DNA of 64,000 bases from Leptospira sanjuanensis (GCF_022267325.1 NZ_JAIZBG010000001.1:3406501-3470500); one strand, 5' to 3'. Positions 10,771 to 30,087 are shown, counted from the first letter of the stretch. Numbers and translations: made by a program. The notes: generated from the letters alone by a model not told the origin.

Positions 10771-11512
10771 TCTTACCCAAGGAAGCGGAAAGTTCGTTTA
10801 ACAAAGACGCGTCGGTCTGATCGAGAGACAACGGAGTTAGAGAGACTTTTCCCGCAAAAAACGCGGTAAAATCCGTGCCCTCGTCCGTGGAATGTCCGAG
10901 TTCGGAACCGCCGAGATAAAAGTCCGCGATTCCTCCGATGATATTCTTTTTGGAATACGTGTCCTCGTAGGTTCGCTTGCCAAGTTTCGTAATTTTAAGA
11001 TTCTCCATCGAAGGTTCGAAATCGGCGGGGATGTTCATGTTGTATACCGTTCCTATCTTCAAAAACGAAAGGTATTCACGGATGAAATGTTTGATAAATT
11101 CAGCTTCTCGAATATAATCGTATTCTTTATTTATATTTCCCGAACTCACCGCCAAGGAAAGACGATTGTGAATCGCACCGTGTCTCGCCGCGCCCACCGT
11201 TCCCGAATAATGAACGTCGTGTCCCATATTTACGCCTCGGTTGATTCCCGATAAAACGAGATCGATCTTCGGAAAAATTTCGCCGTGCAGGCCGATGTTC
11301 ACACAATCGGCCGGATAACCGTCCACGATATAATGATTGTCGTTGATCCGTTCCACGCGCATCGAATCGTAAATCGACAAAGCCATAGAAGTCGCGGATC
11401 GTTCGCGCAGCGGCGCGATCAAATACGTATTGTGTTCTTTTTGAAGGACCGCTTCCAGAGCCTTGATGCCGGAGGAAGCGATTCCGTCGTCGTTGGTAAT
11501 CAGAATATTCAT
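10763..11512 (-). CDS. surE: 5'/3'-nucleotidase SurE
   Basis: Survival protein SurE, a metal-dependent nucleoside-monophosphate phosphatase of 249 residues. The N-terminal [16 protein letters not shown] holds the metal-binding Asp pair; [22 protein letters not shown] is the family active-site signature. The frame remains open upstream, but the family starts exactly at this ATG, which forms an ATGA overlap with the stop of the preceding membrane-protein gene. SurE is usually linked to stationary-phase and stress survival. Confidence 0.96.
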   Translation of the reverse strand: MNILITNDDGIASSGIKALEAVLQKEHNTYLIAPLRERSATSMALSIYDSMRVERINDNHYIVDGYPADCVNIGLHGEIFPKIDLVLSGINRGVNMGHDVHYSGTVGAARHGAIHNRLSLAVSSGNINKEYDYIREAEFIKHFIREYLSFLKIGTVYNMNIPADFEPSMENLKITKLGKRTYEDTYSKKNIIGGIADFYLGGSELGHSTDEGTDFTAFFAGKVSLTPLSLDQTDASLLNELSASLGKNV

Positions 11513-12108
11513 AAAATCAAATGGAGAATGGAACCGGAAATATAGAAGTAAAACACGAACGGGAACGCACCCGAAATCACGGCCGCGGTGATCGCAAAAC
11601 GAACCGCATCGGAGGTTTTCAAATCGTAGATGTATTGAATTCCTCTGGATAAAATCGCGACGTAATATCCGATCAAAAAGAGAAGAATCAGAAAGTAGCC
11701 GATTCCTCCGGTCAAACCGGTTTCCCGCAAAAGAATCGCAAGCGGGGTAAAGAAAACGAAGATCGCCATACCGAAACGGCAAAGATTATACGAATAATGG
11801 ACGTTTCCTGTTCTTTGTTTTCTCTGGGCGTAAAAATCGATCACAGCGCCCAACATCGTAGGAAGAATGGAAATCATCGAAAGGTTCGCCGCAAACGCGA
11901 GGAAAATTAAACCCATGGAACCGCTCGTATAAGGAGGCGAAAGATACGTCGCGCCGACGGAAATGCTGAGTGCGCTCGGAATCAAAACGATCCAAGAAAA
12001 CAGATTCAGATTCTTATCCGTTAAATTTGCAAGTGCCGCTTCCAAACGGACCGGCTCGTATAAGGAAGCTTCCAAAACTTCGAGAATGGAATTCAATAAA
12101 TCTTTCAA
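11509..12108 (-). CDS. multi-pass membrane protein, Yip1-like
   Basis: A 199-residue integral membrane protein with about five hydrophobic segments, consistent with the bacterial Yip1/DUF1282-like architecture (soluble amphipathic start, then a membrane bundle). It sits between sppA (5 bases away) and surE (4-base overlap), so it is certainly part of that operon. Family assignment is by topology and general similarity only. Confidence 0.75.
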   Translation of the reverse strand: MKDLLNSILEVLEASLYEPVRLEAALANLTDKNLNLFSWIVLIPSALSISVGATYLSPPYTSGSMGLIFLAFAANLSMISILPTMLGAVIDFYAQRKQRTGNVHYSYNLCRFGMAIFVFFTPLAILLRETGLTGGIGYFLILLFLIGYYVAILSRGIQYIYDLKTSDAVRFAITAAVISGAFPFVFYFYISGSILHLIL

Positions 12109-12113
12109 GGAAC

Positions 12114-13103
<990 letters not shown>

Positions 13104-13168
13104 ATGAAATAAGAGGAGAATTTAGACGGAGTTCCGTCCCAGTTTCCCCGAAAATCGGGGATTTTGCA

Positions 13169-13242
13169 GGAGTTCCCACATTTTCCATTCCTCACTTACA
13201 CCTCCGCGAAACAAAATTCTTCGGTTTTTTGGGAGTTCCCAC
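13169..13242 (-). repeat. two GTGGGAACTCC elements, 63 bp apart
   Basis: Direct copies at 13169-13179 and 13232-13242, each continuing into the same AT-rich tail so that 17 bases match. They lie between the divergent sppA and RND pump genes. A CCCCGA/TCGGGG hairpin at 13146-13160 and a GACGGA/TCCGTC dyad at about 13126-13139 sit beside them. Confidence 0.7.
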
Positions 13243-13280
13243 ATTTTCAAGTTTGACAGCAAAACAAACCCTTTGAGAAA

Positions 13281-13292
13281 CTGACCAGTCAG
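13281..13292. promoter_or_regulatory. probable TetR operator of the RND pump
   Basis: Palindrome CTGAC-CA-GTCAG, extended on the right by a second GTCAG, placed 13 bases before the pump ATG. TGACcaGTCA-type dyads are common TetR-family sites. A consensus -35 hexamer TTGACA lies upstream at 13253-13258, so a bound repressor would block the promoter. The regulator is most likely the TetR gene immediately downstream of the pump. Confidence 0.6.
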
Positions 13293-13304
13293 TCAGAAAT
13301 ATAT

Positions 13305-16415
<3,111 letters not shown>

Positions 16416-16422
16416 TAAGGCG

Positions 16423-17118
16423 TTGACTTCGAACCCAAAAGAAGATCTCAAAAACGAATCCGGGAAAAAGGAAAACTTTCCCGGATTCGGAGCGCATTAC
16501 CCCACTTCCGCAAAGAAAGAATCGAAAAAATCAGTCGAAACAAGGGACAAACTTTTAGAAGCGACCTTGATGATTTTCGGAAGCAAGGGGTTTCACGAAG
16601 CGAGAGTGGAGGACATTACCGCGCAAGCGGGATTCGCCAAAGGAACGTTTTACGAACACTTCAAAAGCAAGGACGATCTGATCTATATTCTGATCGACTA
16701 CGCGGCTCGAAAAGATCTGGAAATCACGCAGTCCTTGTTTCAGAAATGCACGAGTTCTCTCGCGATCCGCGAAGAATATCTCAAACCGATCCTGCTGGAG
16801 ATCCATTCCAAAAAGGAACTCAACCGTGTCTGTTACCAATTCCTCACGAACGAAATTCTCACGAACGAAAAACTTCAGAAAAAAATAAACTACTACAATC
16901 GATTGTATCAGCGGTATCATCTGAGCAATATCAAACGCGCGCAAAAGCTCGGGTATATTCGGATGGATTTCGAAAAAGAGGAGATCTTTCTGATCTTTCG
17001 ATACCTGATCGAAGGGTTTACCATCAATCAGGCATATTCTTTTTTTTGCACATTGGGGGGAGACGTGGAAATCGGATCTCTTTTGAAACTCTACGACCGA
17101 TCCCTTCTCGTAACTTGA
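16423..17118 (+). CDS. TetR/AcrR-family regulator
   Basis: A 231-residue one-component repressor. After a basic 40-residue tail comes the classic HTH (KLLEATLMIFGSKGFHEARV, then EDITAQAGFAKGTFYEHFKSKDDL), followed by a helical ligand domain. It starts with TTG, seven bases after the pump stop and behind a TAAGG ribosome site, so it is co-expressed with the RND pump and probably represses the shared promoter through the 13281-13292 palindrome. The unusually long N-terminal extension, rich in Lys and Ser, is odd for the family and may mean translation starts later. Confidence 0.92.
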   Translation: MTSNPKEDLKNESGKKENFPGFGAHYPTSAKKESKKSVETRDKLLEATLMIFGSKGFHEARVEDITAQAGFAKGTFYEHFKSKDDLIYILIDYAARKDLEITQSLFQKCTSSLAIREEYLKPILLEIHSKKELNRVCYQFLTNEILTNEKLQKKINYYNRLYQRYHLSNIKRAQKLGYIRMDFEKEEIFLIFRYLIEGFTINQAYSFFCTLGGDVEIGSLLKLYDRSLLVT

Positions 17119-17141
17119 AATGTTTTCGTAAAAAACATTTC
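17117..17141. terminator. stem-loop at the end of the pump-tetR unit
   Basis: Arms GAAATGTTTT and AAAACATTTC pair perfectly over ten bases around a five-base loop, beginning inside the tetR stop codon. There is no T-run, so it may be a processing or stabilising hairpin rather than a true terminator. Confidence 0.45.
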
Positions 17142-17218
17142 GCCGAGTTTCTGAAACGGAAACAAACCGGAACGGACATCGCGTCGATCGGATGATCCGT
17201 CCCTTCGTCCGACTTGGA

Positions 17219-18901
17219 TCAATAGTCCTGTCTGTAAATCGCACCGCCGGAAATATTCTCGGGAGAAGTCGTTCCCGTCCAAAAATTCGCTTGGAACTGA
17301 AGATAGACGTTTCTCGCGTCCCGATTGTCCGGAGTGTTCCAGAAATAATTCTTCGCGACGTTCGTATGAATGACCTGATAGAAAAGTTGAACCTTGAAGA
17401 GATGATAATCTCCCATCAAGTTGATTCCGGCCCAATAGATGTAATACGCCTCGCCGGGTTCGAACATCTGATTCTGATTCCAATCCCCTTTCATAAACTC
17501 CGCTTTAAGAACGGGCATGATGTATTTGGAATCGTAAAGATGGAAGTTGTAGCCGATCATCCCGTGATATCCCATCACTTGATTTGCGGCCGAGCCGGAA
17601 AATTTGCTCCAAGCTCCGTTTAAGTAAAACCCCTTCCATGTAAACGTCATATCGTAAGTATGACCGACAATTCCGAAATTCGGACGTCCCGGCGTAGTGA
17701 TTGTTCTGGCCGCGAGATAATCCGAACGAAGTCCCGTCGGATCCGTACCTCCGGTAGGAGTAGTCTGCTGAATCGCAAGAGCCGTTGTAGGATTGATTTC
17801 TTTAAACAGATATTCAACGGGAACGGGTTGTGCGGTTTTCAACTGAGTCGTTTGCGCGACGGCCGCTCCGAAAGACAACTTCGCATCGTCCTGAAAGATC
17901 TCGTCTCCTTCCACCCAGCCGATATCGTTGTCCTTCTTCACCAAACCGCCGAAAGCGTTGTATTGAATTCTTCCGTAATAAATCGGAGCGAGTAGCTGAG
18001 GAAGATTTTGACGAGCCGCAGTATTGTCTTGTCTTCTACCGTACCCGTAGTCCCCGCCGCCTCCGTGACCGTTCCCGATAAAACCGTGCAAAGATAAATA
18101 TCTCGTGTATTTTTTATCGACGACGCTGAGAGGGTGAACCGCGATCATCGCGCCCGTGTCGAACTGAGGAAGCATATTGGTTACGATCGATCGTTCCAAG
18201 GAAACGAAGTTCGCCGAACTCTGGATGTATTCCCGGTTGAACGGAACGTTGATCTGACCGATCGTAAAACGGGAATGCATAAACGGAATGTTCAGCCAGA
18301 CGACAGCTTCGTGAATCAAACCTCTCGCGTCGTTCAAGGTTACATCCTGAACGTCTCCGGTAGTTTTATCCTTCGTAACTCTTAAGAATTGGCTGTTGAT
18401 CGCGTTTTCGAGACGAAGCTGGGTCGCAAAACCCCACCACTTCGCACCTTGGTAAAAGAATCCGAGACGAAGTCTTCGAAAGTTCGCATCGGCGGTATGA
18501 AAGTCCTCGTTCCCGGAAAAGGGAGATTGGCGATCCCCGCTGACCGCGCGGAACTGCGTTCTTGCGGCGATCACGAGTTTCTCTTCATTGATGTTGTCGG
18601 GTCTGTGTTTGTAATGATTGGGGAGCTGCATATCCTTGCGTTCCGGAAAAGCCCCTTCTTTGTTCAAGGAATCGATCTTAGTTCGGTTCGGACCGGGTTT
18701 CGTATAAATCAGACCCGTATCGTTGTCTTCGTAAAATTCCTTCTTCGCTTTTTCGGCCGATTTGTCTCCCACGGGCTTATCCTGAGCGAATAAACCGACT
18801 TCGGTTAACAAAACCAACCCGATTATCTGAAAACCGATTTGTAATTTTCTAACCCTTATATTACGTTTCTTTTTCTTTTCCATTTCAAGATACCGGATCA
18901 A
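17219..18901 (-). CDS. outer-membrane porin, phosphate-selective-porin (OprP/OprO) type
   Basis: A 560-residue exported protein. A basic start (KKKKRN) and a hydrophobic stretch ending GLFAQD form a signal peptide. The mature part alternates polar and aromatic residues in short strands and ends with a C-terminal Tyr (IYRQDY), as expected for a beta-barrel. Segments such as [24 protein letters not shown] and [22 protein letters not shown] match the layout of the porin O/P family. TTG at 18901 has a good AGGGGA site; an in-frame ATG at 18883 lacks one, so I keep the TTG. Solute specificity is not predictable. Confidence 0.8.
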   Translation of the reverse strand: MIRYLEMEKKKKRNIRVRKLQIGFQIIGLVLLTEVGLFAQDKPVGDKSAEKAKKEFYEDNDTGLIYTKPGPNRTKIDSLNKEGAFPERKDMQLPNHYKHRPDNINEEKLVIAARTQFRAVSGDRQSPFSGNEDFHTADANFRRLRLGFFYQGAKWWGFATQLRLENAINSQFLRVTKDKTTGDVQDVTLNDARGLIHEAVVWLNIPFMHSRFTIGQINVPFNREYIQSSANFVSLERSIVTNMLPQFDTGAMIAVHPLSVVDKKYTRYLSLHGFIGNGHGGGGDYGYGRRQDNTAARQNLPQLLAPIYYGRIQYNAFGGLVKKDNDIGWVEGDEIFQDDAKLSFGAAVAQTTQLKTAQPVPVEYLFKEINPTTALAIQQTTPTGGTDPTGLRSDYLAARTITTPGRPNFGIVGHTYDMTFTWKGFYLNGAWSKFSGSAANQVMGYHGMIGYNFHLYDSKYIMPVLKAEFMKGDWNQNQMFEPGEAYYIYWAGINLMGDYHLFKVQLFYQVIHTNVAKNYFWNTPDNRDARNVYLQFQANFWTGTTSPENISGGAIYRQDY

Positions 18902-19353
18902 GATCCGTCCCCTTCTCTGTTTGAACCTTTTTGTAATTTAATCGAAATCTATATTTCATTTACGTTACAATCAGATGAGAGAATTATTTCATTTTGATTA
19001 CAATGCTCAAATCCGATAAAACGCCCCATGCAGGATTCAGACGGCGGCTTGCCCAGATATTTTCTTTTAGGAATGGTCCGGGAAACAAATCCGCGGACTT
19101 TGTATGGACGTTTTTCGGCTTCAAAAAACGTTACGGGAGAATCAACCGGCCTATTCCTTACCTGTAAAGAATCCGGCAAGACCGGAAAGTACGATAGGAT
19201 ACGACGGAAAAAGAAAGTCTTTACAACCCAATCAGTTCGAGAAGCGGGAAATTTATTTCGCATCTCCGTCGCCGTTAAAAAGACGTTGATCGGAACAAAC
19301 GATCTTCCAAAGGAAGAATGCGGCATTTCACAAAAGAAAGGTCTAACTAACAC
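18902..19353. other. intergenic region between porin and ferredoxin-MBL gene
   Basis: About 450 bases between divergently transcribed genes. I see only short open frames without ribosome sites or conserved motifs. It should contain both promoters; the porin side carries a small GGATC/GATCC dyad around its TTG start. Confidence 0.6.
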
Positions 19354-20220
19354 ATGGCAACTCTGCAAAAAAAGCGCCTTGAAAACTCGCCGGGAAACTT
19401 TTACGTAGATTCGACCTGCATCGACTGCGAAACCTGTAGGATTCTCGCACCTTCGACATTTTCCGAAAAAAACGGAGCCTCGTATGTCCGACGCCAACCG
19501 GAAACGGTGCTCGAAAAGAATGCGGCCCTACGGGCTTTAATCGCCTGTCCGACGACCTCGATCGGAACCGAAGACCGAACCGATCTAAAAGAAGCGAAAG
19601 AAGGCTTTCCGTCGTTGATAGAAAAGAACGTATATCATTGCGGTTATCATTCCAAGGATTCTTACGGTGCGTTTTCCTATCTGATTGTTCGAAAGGACGG
19701 AAACATTCTCGTGGATTCTCCCCGATTCGTTCCGTCACTTGCCGATAAGATCGAAAGTCTCGGCGGTATCCGTTATCACTTTCTCACGCATCGAGACGAC
19801 GTCGCCGATCATCAAAAATTTCATGAACGTTTCGGATGCGAACGGATCATTCACGAAGACGAGAGAAGCGCTGTTCCGAACGCTGAAATTTTCCTTTCGG
19901 GAAATTCGGTTTATACGTTGGCGGAGGACGTAAAGATCATTCCGACTCCCGGTCATACGAAAGGGCACGCGGTTCTTCTTTTGGACGATCGATTTTTATT
20001 TACCGGAGATCATCTCGCATACGATCCAAACCGCGATCGATTGATCGCGTTTCGAAGCGTTTGCTGGTTTTCCTGGCCGGAACAAACGAAGTCGATGAAA
20101 CGTTTGTTGGATACTTCTTTCGAATGGGTTTTGCCCGGTCACGGTTATCCCGCAAACAAGGGATACGAGACGATGCGGAGAATGTTGCAGGATTGTGTTT
20201 CTTGGATGGAGAAACGTTAG
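19354..20220 (+). CDS. ferredoxin-metallo-beta-lactamase-fold fusion
   Basis: A 288-residue two-domain protein. Residues 20-70 are a small ferredoxin with CIDCETC (Cys22, 25, 28) and a later ACPTTSIG Cys, enough for one 4Fe-4S cluster. Residues 90-288 have the MBL fold with THRDDVADH, the second-His motif PTPGHTKGH and FTGDH. The usual HxHxDH is replaced by the longer HRDDVADH, so metal binding differs from canonical MBL hydrolases. This suggests a redox-linked hydrolase or oxidoreductase. It is convergent with the hemerythrin gene, with six bases between the stops. Confidence 0.88.
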   Translation: MATLQKKRLENSPGNFYVDSTCIDCETCRILAPSTFSEKNGASYVRRQPETVLEKNAALRALIACPTTSIGTEDRTDLKEAKEGFPSLIEKNVYHCGYHSKDSYGAFSYLIVRKDGNILVDSPRFVPSLADKIESLGGIRYHFLTHRDDVADHQKFHERFGCERIIHEDERSAVPNAEIFLSGNSVYTLAEDVKIIPTPGHTKGHAVLLLDDRFLFTGDHLAYDPNRDRLIAFRSVCWFSWPEQTKSMKRLLDTSFEWVLPGHGYPANKGYETMRRMLQDCVSWMEKR

Positions 20221-20226
20221 ACATCT

Positions 20227-20628
20227 TTAAAAGAGAATGTAAATCTCGTTTTCTTCCTTTCGAATTCTCTCTCGCAAAGCGAGGATTAGTTTTTCGGTAT
20301 CTTCCCGAAACTGAGATTCGTTTTTTAAAATGGAAGAAGGCAATAACCATTTGGAATGATATGTTTTAAAAGAACTCTTTAATTCCATCGTACGCTTTTT
20401 ATATTCCTCCGCAATGGATGAGGAATTTTCCACGTCGCTTTCTTTGATTTTCGGATAGATCACGCTTTCTTCCACATTGATATGAAGTTTCAATCGAGCG
20501 CAGAAGCTAGCAAGTTCGTGAAGCAATCCGTCCATACTTTCCGAAATTTCGCCGTATAATCTTTTTTCAAGATCGGTGAGAAGTTTTTGAATTTCCGCGT
20601 ATTGAACTTTATAGAATTCTATGTTCAA
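20227..20628 (-). CDS. hemerythrin-domain protein
   Basis: A 133-residue four-helix protein with the HHE-type pattern: LLHELASFCARLKLHINVEESVIYPKI and FKTYHSKW supply the His/Glu ligands expected for a di-iron site. The start is TTG with AAGGA eight bases upstream. Such small hemerythrins bind oxygen or sense or repair iron and nitrosative stress; the exact role here is unknown. Its convergent neighbour carries an Fe-S cluster, a loose thematic link. Confidence 0.8.
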   Translation of the reverse strand: MNIEFYKVQYAEIQKLLTDLEKRLYGEISESMDGLLHELASFCARLKLHINVEESVIYPKIKESDVENSSSIAEEYKKRTMELKSSFKTYHSKWLLPSSILKNESQFREDTEKLILALRERIRKEENEIYILF

Positions 20629-21072
20629 AATCGTTTTCCTTCACTTAGAAAATTTACAGCGTGGTCTCAAACTGACTGTACTTTATCAGAAAGATTAGGC
20701 TGCAAGGTTCTGTCCCTGACATTGCGATCCGTAAAGAGCGGTGTCATCCGTTTCCTTGGGAACAGGTTCTTATTCTACAACTTGTTCAATATAAACATTG
20801 AAAGCAAGAATCCTAAATCCAAAAAGACGAAACCCGGTTATAGGCCAAGTGTTTATTCCTTGAATTCTTCATTTGAGCGTAAGAAAAGATCGTTTGCTTC
20901 TATCACAAATTTTACAAATTCGAAACAATCTCGTTGAACGTTCCAATTTGTGTTTGTTTTTACCAGCGAAATCATCGAGGCAAAGAATGTTTCTCGATGC
21001 ATAGTTATAATAGCGAACATTTTGAATTATAGTACGGATTTCATTATTACGGTTTGACGTTAATATTTTAAT
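20629..21072. other. intergenic region upstream of the EAL gene
   Basis: About 440 AT-rich bases between divergent genes. No credible coding frame, tRNA or clear riboswitch fold. It should hold the promoters of the hemerythrin and EAL-protein genes. Confidence 0.5.
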
Positions 21073-22739
21073 ATGGGAACGCAAATACAAAATCTATCTC
21101 CGTCTTTACAGAAATCGCTACTGTATTTTTCGGATCAGTCTGCGGAAGGAATCGTTGTTGTTGATCGCGAATGGAAGAAAGTATACGCAAATCATAAGTT
21201 TCAAAATTTTTGGTCGTTTCCCAATTTCCAAATACTTTACGAAAAGATAATACCGGTTCTAAAATCAAAAAAACAGAAATTAGAAAGCGATACGAACATC
21301 TCCCATCTTTTGCAGGAAACGGAAGAACCCGAAGATTCTTTTTTGAACGAAACCAACTTTCAACTGCAACTGAGCGTTCACGACTTCGACGATTCTTACA
21401 TGATTCGTTTCAAACCGCAACTCGGCGTTCAGCCCCGCAAGGATTACGAGGCCGGCCATTGGGATCGTAATACGAACCTTCCCAATCAAAAATACTATTT
21501 GCATCATTTCGGCAATCTTCTAGCGGAAGATGAATCGGTGTCCGAAGGTCATTTTTCCTTCCTTCTTTCCGCATCCAATCCGGACGCGATCGCATCCAGC
21601 GCAAACAATTCCTACTTTGAGGAGATTTCCGTAAAAGTCACGGATCGTTTGAAAAAATATCTGAATCCGACCGATCATCTGTTCCGAATCGAAAGCGATA
21701 AATTTCTGATTTCTTCTCCGATCGTCGATTCAGACGTCAAAGCGGAATGGTTTGCGGAATGCCTTCGAATGCTCTTCGATTTCCCGTTCACATACGAAAA
21801 CCGGGAATTTCATTTAAACGTAAACATCGGGTATACTCGTTTCGATTCCGAGGCCGGAGCCGATATGAACGGTCTGCGAATTTTAAAGGAAGCGCTTCAT
21901 CGGTCCTGTCTGATCGGGCCGAATTCCCTGTTTTACTACGATCACAGCGCGATCCGCCGTTCTTCCGAAAAGGCCAAAATCGAAATCGATCTGAGAAAGG
22001 TGCTGAATCGGAACGAGTTGGAAATTCATTTTCAACCGATCATCGATCTCAAAGAGAATCGAATCTTCTCGATGGAAACGCTGGTTCGTTGGAATCATCC
22101 CCAAAAAGGAAAGCTGTTGCCCGGAAGTTTTATCTCCATCGCGGAAAGTTCCAGTTTTATCAAAACGATCGGAGAATGGATGATCTGGGAAACGTTTCGT
22201 TATTACGAAAACTCGATCTTAAAATCCAAGAACGTTTCTCTTTCTCTGAACATTTCTCCGAAACAATTGAGCGACAAGAATATCTTTCCTTTGCTGAAGG
22301 AAGCGAGCGACTTTTATAAGATTCAACCGGGTCATATCATTCTGGAGATCGTAGAGGATTCTTTCGACGCGAAAGAAAGACAGATCGGCAAGGTTGTCGC
22401 TTCACTGAAGGATTACGGTTTTAAATTCGCGATCGACGATTTCGGAAAGGGATATTCTTCCTTGGGAAGATTGATCCACCTTCCGATCGATTACATCAAA
22501 CTCGACAAGATGTTTCTTTTTAATTACTTTCAGACTTCCACGCGCGCGGTCATCACTTCGATGGTAAACTTAGTGCAGGCGATGGGCAAATCGATCATCG
22601 TGGAAGGTGTGGAAAACGAAATGCAGCACGATCTTCTCAAGGAGCTCAACTGCGACTTCGGACAAGGATACTACTACTCTCATCCGGTCGAAATCGAACT
22701 CGCCGAGAAAATCGCGCAGAACGAATCGTTTCCCGTAGC

Positions 22740-22743
<4 letters not shown>
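21073..22743 (+). CDS. PAS - degenerate GGDEF - EAL protein
   Basis: A 556-residue soluble signalling protein. Residues 10-110 look like a PAS domain ([21 protein letters not shown]). Residues 130-290 have the GGDEF fold, but the catalytic motif is replaced ([10 protein letters not shown]), so no cyclase activity is expected. Residues 300-550 are an EAL phosphodiesterase: the motif reads [10 protein letters not shown] (ETL for EAL), with [21 protein letters not shown] and IVEGVEN conserved. With the catalytic acid residues kept it may still hydrolyse c-di-GMP. It shares four bases at its stop with the convergent acyl-CoA dehydrogenase gene. Confidence 0.9.
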
Positions 22744-24440
<1,697 letters not shown>

Positions 24441-24551
24441 TCTCTCCTGATTCTTTGGAAAGTATAAGTCCACCCGCGTTTTCAAGCGAGCAAAAAAGAA
24501 TCGAACGAACTAACGTGAACTTTTGTTCGACAAAACGAAAAAGATCCGCAA

Positions 24552-27182
<2,631 letters not shown>

Positions 27183-27259
27183 ATTATAAAAATTGAAAGT
27201 TCGTCCGAACGACTTTGTTTACATTTTAATCCGACTTAACAACAGAAGCGACCGAAATC

Positions 27260-29401
27260 TTATTTCAGCTTATCGCCCGGCTTCGCGTCCTTGTGAGGAA
27301 CAAACAAACTCAACGTTTCTCCCTCGCCGGAAGCGAGCAGCATCGCCTCCGAAACGCCGAATTTCATCTTTCTCGGTTTGAGATTGGCGACGACCACAAC
27401 CTTTAGACCTTTCAGATCTTCCGGTTGATAAGCGACTTTGATTCCGGCGAATACGTTCTTGATTCCGAGTTCGCCGAGATCGACCTTGACGTTCACTAGT
27501 TTATCCGCGCCTTCCACCGGTCCGGCTTCCACGATCCGACCGACCCGCAGTTCCACTTTCGCGAGATCCTCGATCGAAATTTCAAGTCGTTCTTCTTGGG
27601 AAGAAGTTTCGGCAGTTTTTGCGGGTTCCGCTTTTTTGGAAGCTTCCACGGATTGTTTGTTTTCTTCTAACATAGCGTCGATTGCCTTTTCATCCACACG
27701 TTTTGTGATCATTTCGTAGGGATTTACTTTCGTTTTTTCTAATACGTTTGCAAGATCCAGGTCGTCGAACTTCGGAGCTCCTTCCAGATTCAGGAGTTTA
27801 TAAATTTTTTCCGAGATTTGAGGCACGACCGGATATAAGTAAACCGCAAGAAAACGACTTGCGTTCAAGGTCGTAGTTACGACCTCTCTCGCTTTTTCCG
27901 GATTCTCCTTGATGAGTTTCCAAGGAGCGTTGTCGTTCACATAACGATTGACCGTATCGCCGAGACGCGCGATTTCCCGCATCACTCTCGCGTAGTTCTT
28001 TTGTTCGTATGCGGTTTTTATAATATCCTGAACCGAGACTTCGCCCGTTCCTTGTTTGATCGGTTGATTGAGCAGTTCGTTTAACAATTCCTTTCCGTCG
28101 ACCGGTAAAACTCCAAGAGTGCGATCCAACTGATCCAAAATGCTCGTTGAAATTCTAGAAACCAAGTTTACGAGGTTTCCGACCAGATCTGCGTTGACTT
28201 TCGAAGTGTAATCGTCGAACGAAAGATCCAAGTCGTCCATTCCCGAACCCAACTTGCCTGCGAGATAAAACCGAAGATGTTCGGGATCGAGGTGTTTTAC
28301 GTACGTGTTCGCATTGATGAACGTTCCTCTCGACTTCGACATCTTCTCCCCGTTTACGGTGATAAAACCGTGGACGTGAACTTTGGAAGGCGCTCGATAA
28401 GCGCTTCCTTCCAACATCGCGGGCCAAAACAAAGTATGAAAATATAATATATCTTTTCCGATAAAGTGAACGATTTCAGCGTCGCGTTCTTTCCAAAAAG
28501 AATCGAACTTCTTTCGATCGCCTTTGAAAAAGTTCAAGGAAGAAGCCATATAACCGATCGGAGCGTCGAGCCAAACGTAAAAGTATTTATTCTTTTCGCC
28601 CGGAATTTCAAAACCGAAATAAGGCCCGTCTCTGGAAATATCCCAAGCCTGCAGACCGTCTTCGCTATCGAGCCATTCGCTCAATTTTTTTTGAACGCCT
28701 TCGACGGTCCCGCTTCGAATCCAATCTTCCAAATAGAACTCATCGGTTCGCTTCTTTTGATCCTCGGCGGTTGCAGTTTCGACTTTTTTTCTGTGAAAGT
28801 TTCCGAGTTCGAAAAAGATATGCTCCGAATCCTTACGAACGGGAGAAGTTCCGCACAAAGCGCAATGAGAATCGATCAAATCTTTCGGACTATAAGTCGC
28901 GCCGCAAACTTCGCAGTTATCTCCGTATTGATCCTTGGATTTACAATTCGGACAAGTTCCTTTGATAAATCGATCGGGAAGAAACATCTTATCGTTTTCA
29001 CAGTAAGCCTGTTCGATGTTTCTTCTCGAAATATGTCCTCTCTCTTTGAGTTTCAAATAAATTTCTTCGGAGATACTCTTGTTTTCGTTCGAATTCGTGG
29101 AATAATAGTTATCGTATCGAATTCCGAAAGAAGTTAAGTCTCTATAATGTTCCTGTTGAACTCTCTCGATGAGTTGTTCCGGAGTAATTCCTTCCTTACG
29201 CGCCGCTAACATTACCGGAGTGCCGTGCGTGTCGTCCGCACAGAAGAAATAACATTCGTTTCCGTTCGCCTTTTGAAAACGAACCCAGATGTCCGTTTGT
29301 ATTCCTTCCAACACATGTCCTAAGTGAATCGGACCGTTCGCATAGGGAAGCGCCGATGTAACCAGTATCTTTCTTGGGATTCTTTTAAGAGAAGAGTTCA
29401 C
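27260..29401 (-). CDS. metG: methionyl-tRNA synthetase
   Basis: Class I aminoacyl-tRNA synthetase of 713 residues. The HIGH-type motif is GPIHLGHVLEG, the KMSKS loop is GEKMSKSRG, and the connective zinc knuckle has two CxxC pairs (CPNC, CEVC and a further CALC). The C-terminal 110 residues form an EMAP/tRNA-binding domain (VELRVGRIVEAGPVEGADKL), as in E. coli MetG. The gene is followed by glnD after 77 bases. Confidence 0.98.
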   Translation of the reverse strand: MNSSLKRIPRKILVTSALPYANGPIHLGHVLEGIQTDIWVRFQKANGNECYFFCADDTHGTPVMLAARKEGITPEQLIERVQQEHYRDLTSFGIRYDNYYSTNSNENKSISEEIYLKLKERGHISRRNIEQAYCENDKMFLPDRFIKGTCPNCKSKDQYGDNCEVCGATYSPKDLIDSHCALCGTSPVRKDSEHIFFELGNFHRKKVETATAEDQKKRTDEFYLEDWIRSGTVEGVQKKLSEWLDSEDGLQAWDISRDGPYFGFEIPGEKNKYFYVWLDAPIGYMASSLNFFKGDRKKFDSFWKERDAEIVHFIGKDILYFHTLFWPAMLEGSAYRAPSKVHVHGFITVNGEKMSKSRGTFINANTYVKHLDPEHLRFYLAGKLGSGMDDLDLSFDDYTSKVNADLVGNLVNLVSRISTSILDQLDRTLGVLPVDGKELLNELLNQPIKQGTGEVSVQDIIKTAYEQKNYARVMREIARLGDTVNRYVNDNAPWKLIKENPEKAREVVTTTLNASRFLAVYLYPVVPQISEKIYKLLNLEGAPKFDDLDLANVLEKTKVNPYEMITKRVDEKAIDAMLEENKQSVEASKKAEPAKTAETSSQEERLEISIEDLAKVELRVGRIVEAGPVEGADKLVNVKVDLGELGIKNVFAGIKVAYQPEDLKGLKVVVVANLKPRKMKFGVSEAMLLASGEGETLSLFVPHKDAKPGDKLK

Positions 29402-29415
29402 AAAAGTCAGGTTCC

Positions 29416-29449
<34 letters not shown>

Positions 29450-29472
29450 AGATTTTCATTGCAAAATCAATG

Positions 29473-29505
<33 letters not shown>

Positions 29506-29511
29506 CTCCCG

Positions 29512-30021
29512 ATGCCAATGGAGAATCTTTCATCCCTTGCAAGTAAAGTCCTGCCGGGGCATGAATTCTATGAAAAGTTCAGAGAAGAAATGAACCCCGA
29601 ACAAGAGATATTCCATCTGAAGATGAACTACGCGAAGGTTCTCGTCAGCATCTGGTCTTATTCCTGCATGGCCGATGGAATCTTTCATCAAAAAGAAGGA
29701 AGTCTTGTCGGTCAGATGGTCAAAGCTCTTTTCGAAGAAGGTTGTATTTTCTTCGATCATCAGGAAGAAAAAACTTCCATCATCAGCGAGTTATCGGACG
29801 TTTTCGAAAATCCTCTTCCCGTAAAAACGGTTCGTAACTTTTCGGAAGGCAATCCGATTATGGCCGCCGGATTTTACGAAGACGCGTGCGTGATCGTGTC
29901 GATGGACGGAGGCCTTACGAAAAAGGAAAGGGAATTCCTGGACGATCTCGCCAAAGAACTCGAAATTTCTTCCATGGATAAGAAGAATATCGAGAACAGA
30001 ATTCTCGAGAAAAAGAAGTAA
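29512..30021 (+). CDS. TerB-like protein
   Basis: A 169-residue acidic helical protein. The segments MADGIFHQKEGSLVGQMV and SMDGGLTKKEREFLDDLAKEL are two 'DGxxxxxE' helical pairs typical of the TerB/tellurite-resistance fold, which may bind metal. ATG at 29512 is preferred because GGAGGA stands seven bases upstream; the longer frame from 29470 has no ribosome site. TerB domains often link membrane stress complexes; no other ter genes are present. Confidence 0.75.
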   Translation: MPMENLSSLASKVLPGHEFYEKFREEMNPEQEIFHLKMNYAKVLVSIWSYSCMADGIFHQKEGSLVGQMVKALFEEGCIFFDHQEEKTSIISELSDVFENPLPVKTVRNFSEGNPIMAAGFYEDACVIVSMDGGLTKKEREFLDDLAKELEISSMDKKNIENRILEKKK

Positions 30022-30087
30022 ATCCATCTTTTTGAGAAATAATTTCTTTCCAAAGTTCCGATCTTCCCGTTTTGAGGAATCGATTCC

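Noticed and set aside
16555..17244. Long antisense frame across the tetR gene
   Set aside because: It is the complement of a clearly conserved TetR protein; long antisense frames are common with this codon usage.
18949..19497. Minus-strand 182-residue frame before the ferredoxin-MBL gene
   Set aside because: Overlaps the ferredoxin domain and shows no conserved pattern or export signal.
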